Below are positions 50,298 to 58,738 of a DNA stretch of 64,000 nt, piece by piece. The number at the start of each line of letters is the position of its first letter. Positions within the stretch are counted from its first letter, which is position 1. The stretch is from assembly GCA_963709425.1 (NCBI GenBank), contig CAVPWG010000002.1:372001-436000 (forward strand), given 5' to 3'. The translations under genes and the position numbers were made by a program. This stretch comes from JAICJC01 sp963709425. GTDB taxonomy: Bacteria; Actinomycetota; Thermoleophilia; Gaiellales; JAICJC01. The notes under the pieces were generated by a model. That model saw only the letters and a list, made by a program, of their open reading frames with translations. It had not been told where the DNA came from and did not search any database.

Positions 50298-51407
50298 ATG
50301 CCCGTCCCCCTGATGGACATCCGCGGCCAGTACGCGCATCTCCTCGACGACGTGAAGCGGGCCGCGTGCGACGTGATCGACTCGGGCCGGTTCATCCTCG
50401 GCCCGAACGTGCGCGCGCTCGAGGAGGAGGTTGCCGCCGCGCTCGGCGCGCCCCAGGCCGTCGCGGTCGCCAACGGCACCGACGCGTTGATCCTGGCGCT
50501 CGAGGGTCTCATGGTCGGGCCCGGGGACGAGGTCATCTGCCCGGCCCACACGTTCTACGCCACCGCGGAGGCCGTTGCCCGGGCCGGCGCCCGGCCGGTG
50601 TTCGCCGACATCGACCCGGCGACGTTCAACGTCGATCCGGCCGCGGTGGAGGCGGCGGTCACGGAGCGTACGCGGGCCATCGTCGCCGTCCACCTGTGCG
50701 GGCAGCCGGCCGACCTGCCGGCGCTGCGTGAGATCGCCGACCGGCATGGCCTGGCGCTGATCGAGGACGCGGCGCAGGCGTACGGCGCGCGCTGCGACGG
50801 CCGCCCCGTGGGGACGTTCGGCGATGCTGCGACTCTCTCGTTCTTCCCGAGCAAGAACCTGCCCGCCATGGGTGACGCCGGGATGGTGCTCCTGCGCGAC
50901 CGCGATGTGGCCGATCGCGTGCGCATGCTGCGGTTCCACGGCTCGCGCGACAAGCGCGTCTTCGAGCACGTCGGCATGAACTCGCGGCTCGACGAGATCC
51001 AGGCCGCGATCATGCGGGTGCTCCTGCCGCACGTCCCGGCCTGGAACGAGGCCCGCGGCGCCGCGGCCGCCCGCTACGCAGAGCTCGGGCTCGGCGAGCT
51101 CGTCCAGCTCCCGCAGCAGGCGCGGTGCACGTCCCACGTGTACCACCTGTACATCGTGCGCGCCGCCGAACGCGACCGCCTTGCGGGGCGCCTTCGCGAC
51201 GCCGGGATCGGCGCCGTCGCGTACTACGCGAATCCGCTCCATCTCCAGCCCGTGTTCGCGTCGCTCGGATACCGGCCCGGCGACCTCCCGGAGACCGAGC
51301 GGGCCGCGCGCGAGAGCCTCGCGCTGCCGATGTTCCCGACGCTCGACGAGGCCTCGCAGCGCGAGGTGGTCGCGGCGGTGCGGGCGGCGGCGCCGGCGGC
51401 CGCCTGA
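50298..51407 (+). CDS. DegT/DnrJ/EryC1 family sugar aminotransferase
   Basis: 369 aa. The PLP lysine is K186 in FFPSKNLPAMGDAG, preceded by EDAAQAYGA (PLP aspartate) and GTDALILAL for phosphate binding. It makes an amino sugar nucleotide from a keto sugar, typically for surface polysaccharides, matching the exopolysaccharide genes that follow. Start ATG 6 nt after TACCCT. Confidence 0.93.
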   Translation: MPVPLMDIRGQYAHLLDDVKRAACDVIDSGRFILGPNVRALEEEVAAALGAPQAVAVANGTDALILALEGLMVGPGDEVICPAHTFYATAEAVARAGARPVFADIDPATFNVDPAAVEAAVTERTRAIVAVHLCGQPADLPALREIADRHGLALIEDAAQAYGARCDGRPVGTFGDAATLSFFPSKNLPAMGDAGMVLLRDRDVADRVRMLRFHGSRDKRVFEHVGMNSRLDEIQAAIMRVLLPHVPAWNEARGAAAARYAELGLGELVQLPQQARCTSHVYHLYIVRAAERDRLAGRLRDAGIGAVAYYANPLHLQPVFASLGYRPGDLPETERAARESLALPMFPTLDEASQREVVAAVRAAAPAAA

Positions 51408-51420
51408 GCCGGGCGAGCGC

Positions 51421-52438
51421 GTGCGGGTCTGGATCGACCTCACCAACTCGCCGCACGTCGTCGTGTTCGCCCCGATGATCGACCGGATGCGTGACCCGCG
51501 GCTGGGACGTGGCCGTGACGGCTCGGGCGTTCGCCCAGACCGTCGAGCTGCTCGAGCTGCACGGCATCGACCACACGGTGATCGGCCACCACGGCGGCAG
51601 GTCGCGGGCCGGCAAGGCGCGGGCTGCGGGCGACCGGGTGGCCGCAATGGTCAGGTTCGGCCGCCGTGGCCGCTTCGATGCCGCGCTCGCGCACGGCTCG
51701 ACCGATCTGCCGATGGCGTGCGCTGCGCTGCGCATCCCCAACACGACGATGTTCGACTACGAGTACGCGACGCTCCAGCACTCGCTCAACTGCCGCCTGG
51801 CCTCACGAGTGCTCGTGCCCGACGCGATCCCGCCGGCCCGCCTGCGCCGGTTCGGCGCCCGAGCGGCGAAGCTCGTCCGCTATCCGGGCCTCAAGGAGGA
51901 GTACTCGCTGGCGGACATCGTCCTCGACCCGGCGGTCCCCGCGTCGCTGGGGCTCGACGGAGACGCGGTCGGCATCGTCCTTCGCCCGCCGGCCGACGTC
52001 GCTCTCTACCACCGGTTCGAGAATCCGCTCTTCGACGAGGTGCTGGAGCATCTCGGCCGTCGTGACGACGTTCGGGCCGTCGTGCTGCCCCGGACGCCGG
52101 CCCAGGCGGAGCGACTGCGGAGCCTGGCGCTCCCGTCGGTCACGGTGCCCGACCATGCGGTCGACGGGGCGAGCCTCGTGGCCGGCGCCGACCTGGTTGT
52201 GAGCGCCGGCGGGACGATGAACCGCGAGGCGGCCGTGCTCGGAACGCCCGTCTACACCGCGCTCGCAGCCCGCCTCGGCGGCGTCGACCAGCGGCTGGTC
52301 GCCCAGGGCCGGCTGCGGCCGCTCAGCCGGGTGTCCGACCTCGTCCTCGAGCGCAAGCCGGCCGGTGCATCCGAGCGCGTGCGGCGCGATCCCGCCCAGC
52401 TCGTCGACCTCGCGCTTCAGGGCCTCGCCGGCCCCTGA
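51421..52438 (+). pseudogene. DUF354-type glycosyltransferase-like gene with a frameshift near 51490
   Basis: The N-terminal signature of DUF354 proteins, VRVWIDLTNSPHVVVFAPMID, is encoded from GTG 51421 in one frame and ends at about 51492. The continuation RGWDVAVTARAFAQTVELLE is in the next frame, open from 51491 to TGA 52436-52438. Joined, they give about 338 aa, normal for the family (GT-B-like, related to UDP-GlcNAc 2-epimerases). Moving from the first to the second frame needs one base to be skipped between about 51484 and 51500. Either a real inactivating insertion or a sequence error. The long second frame remains well conserved, so error or recent mutation is likely. Confidence 0.8.
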
Positions 52439-52617
52439 GCATCCCACCGCCGGTCGTCGACCTGCGGGTAGGGCAGATGGAAGCCGCTGGGCTCCTCGGC
52501 GCCGTAGTACCAGGCCAGGAGGCGGTGCATCTCGGCGGCATCGGCCGCAGCGAGATGGTCCTCGGCCTCGGCCAGACCGCGGTCAGCGTCGTTCGACGCT
52601 TGGATTGGATCGTGCAT
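52417..52617 (-). CDS. Small acidic protein, 66 aa, unknown
   Basis: 66 aa from ATG 52617. A strong Shine-Dalgarno-like GGGGGGAAGG lies just upstream, unlike the leaderless genes around. The chain is acidic and helical at the N-terminus (about residues 8-34), then has a GFHLPYPQVDDRRWD tail. No domain recognised. The end overlaps the DUF354 gene by 22 nt. Confidence 0.6.
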   Translation of the reverse strand: MHDPIQASNDADRGLAEAEDHLAAADAAEMHRLLAWYYGAEEPSGFHLPYPQVDDRRWDAQGPARP

Positions 52618-52709
52618 CGTGCCTTCCCCCCGTCGAGCTTCCTCGGACTCACCGGAGATATCGGCAGGCCGTTGCCGGGACGCACACCCCCATTCCGGGG
52701 ACCCCACCC

Positions 52710-52985
52710 TCACCCCGAATCGGCGGGTGAGCCGTCCTCCCGGTCGTCGAGGTCGGACCAGAAGCTCGCTCGCAATGCCTCGGCGACGCGCGGGTCGGTA
52801 TGGGCGGGGTTGAAGATGTTGCGCGACGTGTCGGCGCACACCTCCAGGCTCGCCAAGCGCACATCTCCCAACGCGAGCACGATGTCGTGCGGAAGCTGCA
52901 GCTCATCTGCTGTGTAGTGCTTGAAGTGCAGGTCGGGCGCACGGTCCAGCAGTTCGGGCCAGTCGGGGCAGGATCGCGTCGCCAT
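52710..52985 (-). CDS. Hypothetical protein, 91 aa
   Basis: 91 aa from ATG 52985, 9 nt downstream of the Wzz-like gene on the same strand. It contains CPDWPELLDRAPDLHFKHY, a short ADELQLPHDIVLAL and a TDPRVAEALRASFW helix. No family recognised. Codon usage is normal for this genome. With the 66-aa gene after it, it may form a small operon; the 92 bp between the two hold no other gene. Confidence 0.6.
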   Translation of the reverse strand: MATRSCPDWPELLDRAPDLHFKHYTADELQLPHDIVLALGDVRLASLEVCADTSRNIFNPAHTDPRVAEALRASFWSDLDDREDGSPADSG

Positions 52986-52994
52986 ATCCGAATG

Positions 52995-53909
52995 CTAGGC
53001 GGCGGCGCCGCCGCGGCGCGTCCGCACCCCATCCCATACCAATGCAAGCCCGACGCCGACGATGAACCCGATGAACGCGGCGACGACGAGCGAGCTGCGG
53101 CGCCGGACGGCGCTCACCTGCCGGCCCTTGGCGTCGCTGATCATCTGGGCCGACTCGATCGAGTCGACCGCCGCGAGCGCGATCTGATCCGTGGGCAGCT
53201 GCGCCGAGATGTCGCCGAGCTGCTGGGTGGAGGTGGCGAGGATCTCAGCCCAGGAGGCCGACGCGGTCGCCTTGTCAACCGAGGACAGGTTCGAGCCGGC
53301 GATCTGCTGGATGGCGGCCGTGGCGCGGTCGATCGTGGCCTGGAGCTGCTTCGTCTCGGCCTGCTCGGCCGCGATGCGCGCCTTCAGCTGCCGCCGCTTG
53401 GTGTCGGGGTAGCGGTTCTCGAACCCGATCAGGCTGTTCGCCAGCGACTCGGCCGCGGCCTCGACCCGCTGGCGGCTCCACGGCCCCTCGACGGTGATCG
53501 AGATCGTGGGCGACCCGGTCGTCGTCTTGGACGCGCTGCCGGCGGTGCCGCCCGTCGACGGGCTCGAGGCGAGGACGCTGACGTGCCCGTGCAGCTTGGA
53601 GGCGGTCAGATGTGCCGCCCGGGCGGCGTCGGCCAGCGTCGCCGTCGACTTCACGAACGTCACCGCGATCCCGGCGTTCGACTGCGGCGTCTGCGTGATG
53701 ACGCCGCCCCCGCCGACGGCGAGCGGCTGGCCCAGATAGACGCTCGCGGTCGCCGTCGCCGTGTTCTTCGACCCGCTGACGGCGTGCAGGAGAACCAACC
53801 CGACGGCGATGAGGACGGACGCGACGACGATGTACCACCGCCGGGCGACCCGTCGCGCGTAGTCGGTCACGCGCACCTCGCGGGGCGGCGACGGGGGGCT
53901 CGAGGGCAT
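52995..53909 (-). CDS. Wzz/chain-length determinant-like polysaccharide protein
   Basis: 304 aa. Two membrane helices, at about residues 24-44 and 272-292, flank a large extracytoplasmic region with a coiled coil (about 165-225, RQLKARIAAEQAETKQLQ). This is the layout of Wzz/YveK chain-length regulators; no tyrosine-kinase domain is attached. It likely controls polymer length of the surface polysaccharide made by the divergent cluster. ATG 53909 is 8 nt after a TACACT box. Confidence 0.82.
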   Translation of the reverse strand: MPSSPPSPPREVRVTDYARRVARRWYIVVASVLIAVGLVLLHAVSGSKNTATATASVYLGQPLAVGGGGVITQTPQSNAGIAVTFVKSTATLADAARAAHLTASKLHGHVSVLASSPSTGGTAGSASKTTTGSPTISITVEGPWSRQRVEAAAESLANSLIGFENRYPDTKRRQLKARIAAEQAETKQLQATIDRATAAIQQIAGSNLSSVDKATASASWAEILATSTQQLGDISAQLPTDQIALAAVDSIESAQMISDAKGRQVSAVRRRSSLVVAAFIGFIVGVGLALVWDGVRTRRGGAAA

Positions 53910-53917
53910 GGGCGGGT

Positions 53918-53927
53918 AGTGTAGTGA
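53918..53927. promoter_or_regulatory. Overlapping divergent -10 boxes between Wzz-like and GT4 genes
   Basis: Minus TACACT (53923-53918) is 8 nt before ATG 53909. Plus TAGTGA (53922-53927; weaker, last base A) is 6 nt before TTG 53934. They overlap by two bases in a 24-bp intergenic space. Confidence 0.4.
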
Positions 53928-53933
53928 CCAGAC

Positions 53934-55079
53934 TTGAGCGCAGGCTCAGACACCCGGTCCCTGCACGTTGCGCTGATCGATCCGTCGGGCTTTTCGCGCC
54001 CCTACGACCACGAGCTTGCGCGAGCGCTCGTCGCCCGCGGCCATCGGGTGACGCTGTGGACCGCGGACTTCGTCCACGGCACCGCGCCGGCGCCCACCGG
54101 CTACCGCGTCGTCGAGCACTTCTACCGGCGGTCGAACCGCCTCCAGGTTGGCGCCCGGCTGCGCGGGCCGGCGAAGGCGGCCGAGCACGTGGCCGGGCTC
54201 GCCGGCCTGCGCCGCGCGCTCACCCGCGACCGGCCGGACGTCGTGCACGTCCAGTGGACGGTCCTCCGGCCGCTCGATCGGCGCTTCTATCGCCGGCTCG
54301 CCGCGGCGGGGATCCCGGTGGTCTTCACCGCGCACGACCCGCTCCCGAACGTCGGCGGTCCGATGCGGCGGCGCTCCGCGGCGGCGACCGCGCGCTCGTT
54401 CGCCCGCGTGATCTGCCACAGCGAGTGGGGGCGCCGCGCGCTCGTCGAGCGCTGCGGCGTGCGTCCCGGCCGGGTGCGCGTGATCCCGCACGGCGCGTTT
54501 CGGTACCTGCGCGACGAGCCGGAGGTGTCCGCGCCCGTCGAGACATCGGGCCCGCTGGCCGCGCTGCCGGGCATCCTGCGGCCGTACAAGGGTGCGGACG
54601 TCCTCGTCGCGGCCTGGCCGGCGGTGCGCGACCTCGTCCCGGACGCGTCGCTCGTCATCGCCGGACGGGCGATGATGGACGTCGCCGCCCTCGGAAGCCC
54701 CGGCTCCGGGGTGCAGATCGTGAACCGCTTCCTGCCCGACGCCGAGCTGGCCGCGCTCCTGCGACGAGCCGACCTCGTCGTGCTCCCTTACCGACGGATC
54801 GACAGCTCGGGCGTTCTCTTCGCCGCGCTGGCGTTCGGGCGCGCCCTCGTGCTCTCGGACGTCGGGAGCTTCAGGGAGCTCCACGACGAGCACGGCATCG
54901 GGGTTCTCGTCCCTGCGGGAGACGCGACGGCGCTCGCCGCGGCGATCGCGGGAGTGCTCGAGGACGATGCCGGGCGCGCAGCACTCGAGGCGGCGAGCGA
55001 GCGCGCCGCGTCGGGACCGTTCTCCTGGGAGGCCGTCGCGGCCGGCCACGAGGCCGTATACCGGGAGCTCCTCCGGTGA
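53934..55079 (+). CDS. Glycosyltransferase family 4 protein
   Basis: 381 aa, TTG start. GT-B fold: an N-terminal domain with DHELARALVARGHRVTL (about 25-41), and a C-terminal domain with IPHGAFRYL, GILRPYKGADVL and VVLPYRRIDSSGVL with the conserved E replaced by S/D in the E-x7-E region. It transfers a sugar during polysaccharide assembly. No better ATG/GTG start lies near the N-terminus. Overlaps the sulfotransferase start (GTGA). Confidence 0.88.
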   Translation: MSAGSDTRSLHVALIDPSGFSRPYDHELARALVARGHRVTLWTADFVHGTAPAPTGYRVVEHFYRRSNRLQVGARLRGPAKAAEHVAGLAGLRRALTRDRPDVVHVQWTVLRPLDRRFYRRLAAAGIPVVFTAHDPLPNVGGPMRRRSAAATARSFARVICHSEWGRRALVERCGVRPGRVRVIPHGAFRYLRDEPEVSAPVETSGPLAALPGILRPYKGADVLVAAWPAVRDLVPDASLVIAGRAMMDVAALGSPGSGVQIVNRFLPDAELAALLRRADLVVLPYRRIDSSGVLFAALAFGRALVLSDVGSFRELHDEHGIGVLVPAGDATALAAAIAGVLEDDAGRAALEAASERAASGPFSWEAVAAGHEAVYRELLR

Positions 55080-56047
55080 CGCCGCCGCCGTTTTTCATCG
55101 TCGGCTGCGACCGCTCCGGGACAACGATGCTGCGCCTCATCCTGGACGGCAGCCCCGACGTCGCGATCCCGACCGAGTCGATGATCCTGGTCGACTTCGC
55201 GGCGCGCGCCGGAGACGCCCTTGCGGCCGACGCGGAGTTCGACAGGCTCGCCGGCGCCGTCTGGCGCCATCCGAAGGTGCGCGAGTGGGGCCTTCCCGGC
55301 TCGCCTCCCTCGCGGGACGGGCGAGTCGGCCCGGCCGCCTACCGGGCGGCGCTCGAGGCGCCCTTCCTGGCCTATGCGGAGCTGCACGGAAAGCCGCGCT
55401 GGGCCGACAAGACGCCCTACTACGTCGGTGAGCTCGACCAGGTGAAGCGCGTGTTCCCCGAGGCCCGGATCGTGAACCTCGTCCGGGACGGGCGCGACGT
55501 TGCGCTCTCGCTCCTGCGCGTCCCGTTCGGGCCAGGGAACGTCTGGGCCGCCGCTCGCCAGTGGCGGGCGGCCGTCGACGCGGGCGACACCGCCTCGGCC
55601 CGCTACGGCGAGGACGTCCTCACGATCCGCTACGAGGACCTGGTCTCCGACCCGGAGCCGGTCGTCCGCCGGGTGTGCGGGTTCTGCGAGATCGGCTACC
55701 GGCCGCAGATGCTCGCGATCGAGGACGCGGCGGCGGGCAGGCTCGCAGCCGGGCAGGAGGGGTGGTTCACCGAGCTCTACGCGGGGATCGGGACGCGCTC
55801 GGTGGGCAAGTGGCGCACGGGGATGTCGCGTTCGCAGCAGGCGGTGTTCGCGGCCGGTGCTGCCGAGGCGCTTCGCAGGCACGGCTACGAGGTGCCCGAC
55901 GCCGGAGGGCCGCCGCCCGTTCCGGCCGCGGCGTACGCGGCCCACAACTGGGCCATCAAGGTCTGGAACTTCGCCCGCCTGCACGTGTGGCAGGAGCGGG
56001 GCCGCGAGGTGCCGCACGTCATCCGGCGCCGGGTTCAGCGCCGGTAG
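55076..56047 (+). CDS. Sulfotransferase family protein
   Basis: 323 aa from GTG. The 5'-phosphosulfate loop is GCDRSGTT (residues 10-17), and the 3'-phosphate site is in NLVRDGRDVALS (about 136-147) with conserved R and S. It transfers sulfate from PAPS, probably to a sugar or lipid in the surface polymer. Nearby are ATP sulfurylase (at the window's end) and a TauE-type anion permease, which fit sulfate use. The 3' end overlaps the convergent FemAB-like gene by 13 nt. Confidence 0.88.
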   Translation: MTPPPFFIVGCDRSGTTMLRLILDGSPDVAIPTESMILVDFAARAGDALAADAEFDRLAGAVWRHPKVREWGLPGSPPSRDGRVGPAAYRAALEAPFLAYAELHGKPRWADKTPYYVGELDQVKRVFPEARIVNLVRDGRDVALSLLRVPFGPGNVWAAARQWRAAVDAGDTASARYGEDVLTIRYEDLVSDPEPVVRRVCGFCEIGYRPQMLAIEDAAAGRLAAGQEGWFTELYAGIGTRSVGKWRTGMSRSQQAVFAAGAAEALRRHGYEVPDAGGPPPVPAAAYAAHNWAIKVWNFARLHVWQERGREVPHVIRRRVQRR

Positions 56048-56970
56048 GCCGGGAACGGCTCGCCGTCGGCCCCGCCGGCGGCCGCACACAACTCGTCGTA
56101 GGCGCCGGTATCGTGGATCGCCGAGCCGACGAAGAACGAGGCCCGCCCGGCGCCCATCGACTGCTTGAACCGCTGGAGGCTGTCGCCGTCGACCAGGCCG
56201 CCGCCGAGGTGGAGCGTGGCGAGCCCGGCTTCGCGGGCGTGGCGCATCGCCGCAAACAGGATGGCGTTGGTGGCCGAGAGGGCCCGCCCCTCGTCGGTCG
56301 ACGCCGAGAGGAAGTAGTGCATCGCGCCGCCGCCGGAGAGGAAGAGGCCCGCCGCGCAGCCCGCGTCGAGCATGACCACCCCGTCGCCCATGCGCTCCAG
56401 CCGCTCGAAGAACTCGGCCGAGAAGAGGTAGCGCTCGGCCGCCCCGACCCGGCGCATCGTCTCGACGTACATGTCGCGGAAGCGATCCAGGTCGCGGGCG
56501 GGGCGCGGCTCGACCCCGGCTTTGGCGGCCTTCCGGACCGCCGTGCGGCCCGCGGAGGTCATCTGCGCCATGAGCGCGTCGTCGTCCTGGGTCACGTCGA
56601 CCGTGACGGTGTCCTGGACGTGCCGTAGGGCGATGTCCTCGGCGCCCCCGTGGTTCGCGCGCAGCGGATGGAAGCGCACGAACTCGCTCACCACGCGCCG
56701 CTCCGCGCACGCCGCGCGAAACGGCTCGCGCCAGGCACGTCCACTCCCCTGCGGCCCGCCGTAGCCGTACGGCGTCGTCAGGTCACACGCGCCGTCCGGG
56801 AGCGGGCGCACGAGAAACGCGTGCAGCACGCCGCCGTGGGTGAACGCGGCGGGCGTGCCCTCGTCGAGCACCGCGGCCGCCTCGAGGTAGCGGGGATGGA
56901 AGTAGGGGTCACGATCGCCTGCGGCCTCCCAGGCCCGCTGGTAGCCCGCCGCGTCGAGCCAGCCGCTCAG
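56035..56970 (-). CDS. FemAB/GNAT-type acyl- or aminoacyltransferase
   Basis: About 311 aa. Two halves of GNAT-like fold are suggested, with TPYGYGGPQ and a MHYFLSAST segment, then TNAILFAAMRHAREAGLATLHLGGG and LQRFKQSMGA typical of FemAB/BioF2-like proteins in polysaccharide clusters. No ATG, GTG or TTG is near the N-terminus. CTG 56970 forms a CTGA overlap with the stop of the preceding sugar transferase, the same junction used by neighbours with ATG/GTG/TTG, so I take CTG as start. Confidence 0.72.
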   Translation of the reverse strand: MSGWLDAAGYQRAWEAAGDRDPYFHPRYLEAAAVLDEGTPAAFTHGGVLHAFLVRPLPDGACDLTTPYGYGGPQGSGRAWREPFRAACAERRVVSEFVRFHPLRANHGGAEDIALRHVQDTVTVDVTQDDDALMAQMTSAGRTAVRKAAKAGVEPRPARDLDRFRDMYVETMRRVGAAERYLFSAEFFERLERMGDGVVMLDAGCAAGLFLSGGGAMHYFLSASTDEGRALSATNAILFAAMRHAREAGLATLHLGGGLVDGDSLQRFKQSMGAGRASFFVGSAIHDTGAYDELCAAAGGADGEPFPAYRR

Positions 56971-57602
56971 CCTGCCACCTCGTCGGCGGCCACGTCCTCG
57001 ACGTAGCCCTCGCTCTCGTCCACGGCGTGATAGCCGCGCCGCAGGATGACGACCCCGACCGTGCGGGCCAGGATCGCGAGGTCCGAGCGCAGCGTGACGC
57101 TGCTCGCGTAGCGCCGGTCGGCGTCGATCATCTGGGACCGCCGCAGCGTGTTTCTCCCCTCCACCGCCGCGAGGCAGGTGAGCCCGGGCCGCACGCGGAG
57201 CGTCTCGCCGTAGCGGCTCATGTAGCGGTCGATGATCTCGCGCGGCTTGGGGCGCGGCCCCACGAGCGACATGTCGCCGCGCAGGACGTTCCACACCTGT
57301 GGCAGCTCGTCGATCGAGGTGGCCCGGAGCCAGCGCCCGACGGGCGTCACGCGCGGGTCGTCGGGCTCGAACCACATGCCGGCGCCCCGCGAGGCGGCCC
57401 CGGGCACCATCGTGCGGAACTTGACGATCGTGAACTCCCGGCCGCCGCGGCCGACGCGCGTCTGGTGGAAGAGGATCGGCCGGCCCTGGGTGCGCCACAG
57501 GATGGCCGCGGCCGCCGCCATCAGCGGTGCGCCTGCGACGCCCAGCACGGCCCCGCCCGCCACGTCGAGGGCGCGTTTTCCGCGGCGCTCGTAGAACGTC
57601 AC
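56967..57602 (-). CDS. Undecaprenyl-phosphate sugar phosphotransferase (WcaJ/PssY type)
   Basis: 211 aa from GTG. One N-terminal membrane helix/re-entrant segment (residues 13-36) precedes the catalytic region with FHQTRVGRGGREFTIVKFRTM and TSIDELPQVWNVLRGDMSLVGPRP, the family hallmarks (KFRTM and DELPQ). It starts repeat-unit assembly by placing a sugar-phosphate on the lipid carrier. Longer open frame upstream shadows the GT2 gene. Confidence 0.95.
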   Translation of the reverse strand: MTFYERRGKRALDVAGGAVLGVAGAPLMAAAAAILWRTQGRPILFHQTRVGRGGREFTIVKFRTMVPGAASRGAGMWFEPDDPRVTPVGRWLRATSIDELPQVWNVLRGDMSLVGPRPKPREIIDRYMSRYGETLRVRPGLTCLAAVEGRNTLRRSQMIDADRRYASSVTLRSDLAILARTVGVVILRRGYHAVDESEGYVEDVAADEVAG

Positions 57603-58738
57603 AGCCTGGTCCCGGCCGCCTTGTCCCAGGTCGCGGGCACGCCGCGGCGCAGGTAGCCGCCGAGCGCGATGACCGTCGCGAGCGTCACGAGCAGGTAGTA
57701 GTGCAGGATGCGAAGCGGGCGGATCCGGCCCCTGGCGAGGATCGAGACCCCGACCAGCGCCAGGCCGGCGAGCTGCACGCCGAGCGCGACCGCGTAGACG
57801 GCGCCCTGCCCGGCGAGGAGCGCGCTCGTCGCCAGGAGCACCACGTGCAGCGGCCCGCTCCAGTACCGCAGCAGCCGGTGCGAGACGAGCTCGACCCAGT
57901 ACACGGGGCCGACCCGCAGACGGAACATCCGGCCGCGGAAGAGCATGAGCCAGGCGTGCTCGAACATCCGCACCTTGCGCCGGAACTCGTCCTCGATGTC
58001 GGTGGTCATGTTCTCGGTCGCCCGGGCGCGGGGCTCGTACACCGCCCGGTAGCCGTTCTGCACCATGAGGTACGGGAAGCTCAGGTCGTGCCCGAAGCGG
58101 GGATCGACCTCGCGGTAGGCCTCGCGGCGAACGGCGTAGATCGCGCCGTTGGAGCCGGTCATCGAGTGCACGAGCGACTCCCGCACCCGCAACCACATCT
58201 CATAGCGCCAGTACACGCCCTCCTGGTTCGTACCGCCCGTCGGGTTCACGAGCCGCACCTGGCCGCACGTCATCCCGACCGCCGGATCTGCGAACGGCGC
58301 CACCAGCTCGCGGAGGGCATCCGCGTCCCACTCCACGTTGGCGTCGCCGAACGCGACGATCTCGCCAGACGTCTCGCGCACGGCCCGGTCCTGGGTGGCG
58401 ACCTTGCCGCCGCGGTCGCAGTGGATCAGGCGCACGCCCCGATCCTCGAAGCGCGCGACGATGTCGTGGGTGGCGTCGCTCGAGTCGTCGGAGGCCACGA
58501 CGACGGCGAGCCGGTCTCCGGGGTAGTCGAGGGCCAGCACGTTCTCGAGCTTTCGCTCGATGACGTCCTCCTCGTTGTGGGCCGGGACAACGAGGGTCAC
58601 CGCCGGCTGGATCGCACCGCGGCGCGCCGGGCGCGGCCGGAGACGGGCGAGCGCCGCGATCGCCAGCGGGTAGCCGAGATGGGTCCAGGCGAGGGCGGCC
58701 AGGCTGACCCAGAACGCGATCTCGAGTGCGAGCGTCAC
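57599..58738 (-). CDS. Glycosyltransferase family 2, membrane-bound
   Basis: 379 aa from GTG. A first membrane helix is followed by the GT-A domain: LVVPAHNEEDVI (about 47-58), VVASDDSSDAT (first aspartate pair), FGDANVEWDADA, and a QxxRW-like EEFRRK region; three to four C-terminal helices follow. Inverting sugar transfer at the membrane. GTGA overlaps on both sides tie it to the ligase and the sugar phosphotransferase. Confidence 0.92.
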   Translation of the reverse strand: MTLALEIAFWVSLAALAWTHLGYPLAIAALARLRPRPARRGAIQPAVTLVVPAHNEEDVIERKLENVLALDYPGDRLAVVVASDDSSDATHDIVARFEDRGVRLIHCDRGGKVATQDRAVRETSGEIVAFGDANVEWDADALRELVAPFADPAVGMTCGQVRLVNPTGGTNQEGVYWRYEMWLRVRESLVHSMTGSNGAIYAVRREAYREVDPRFGHDLSFPYLMVQNGYRAVYEPRARATENMTTDIEDEFRRKVRMFEHAWLMLFRGRMFRLRVGPVYWVELVSHRLLRYWSGPLHVVLLATSALLAGQGAVYAVALGVQLAGLALVGVSILARGRIRPLRILHYYLLVTLATVIALGGYLRRGVPATWDKAAGTRL

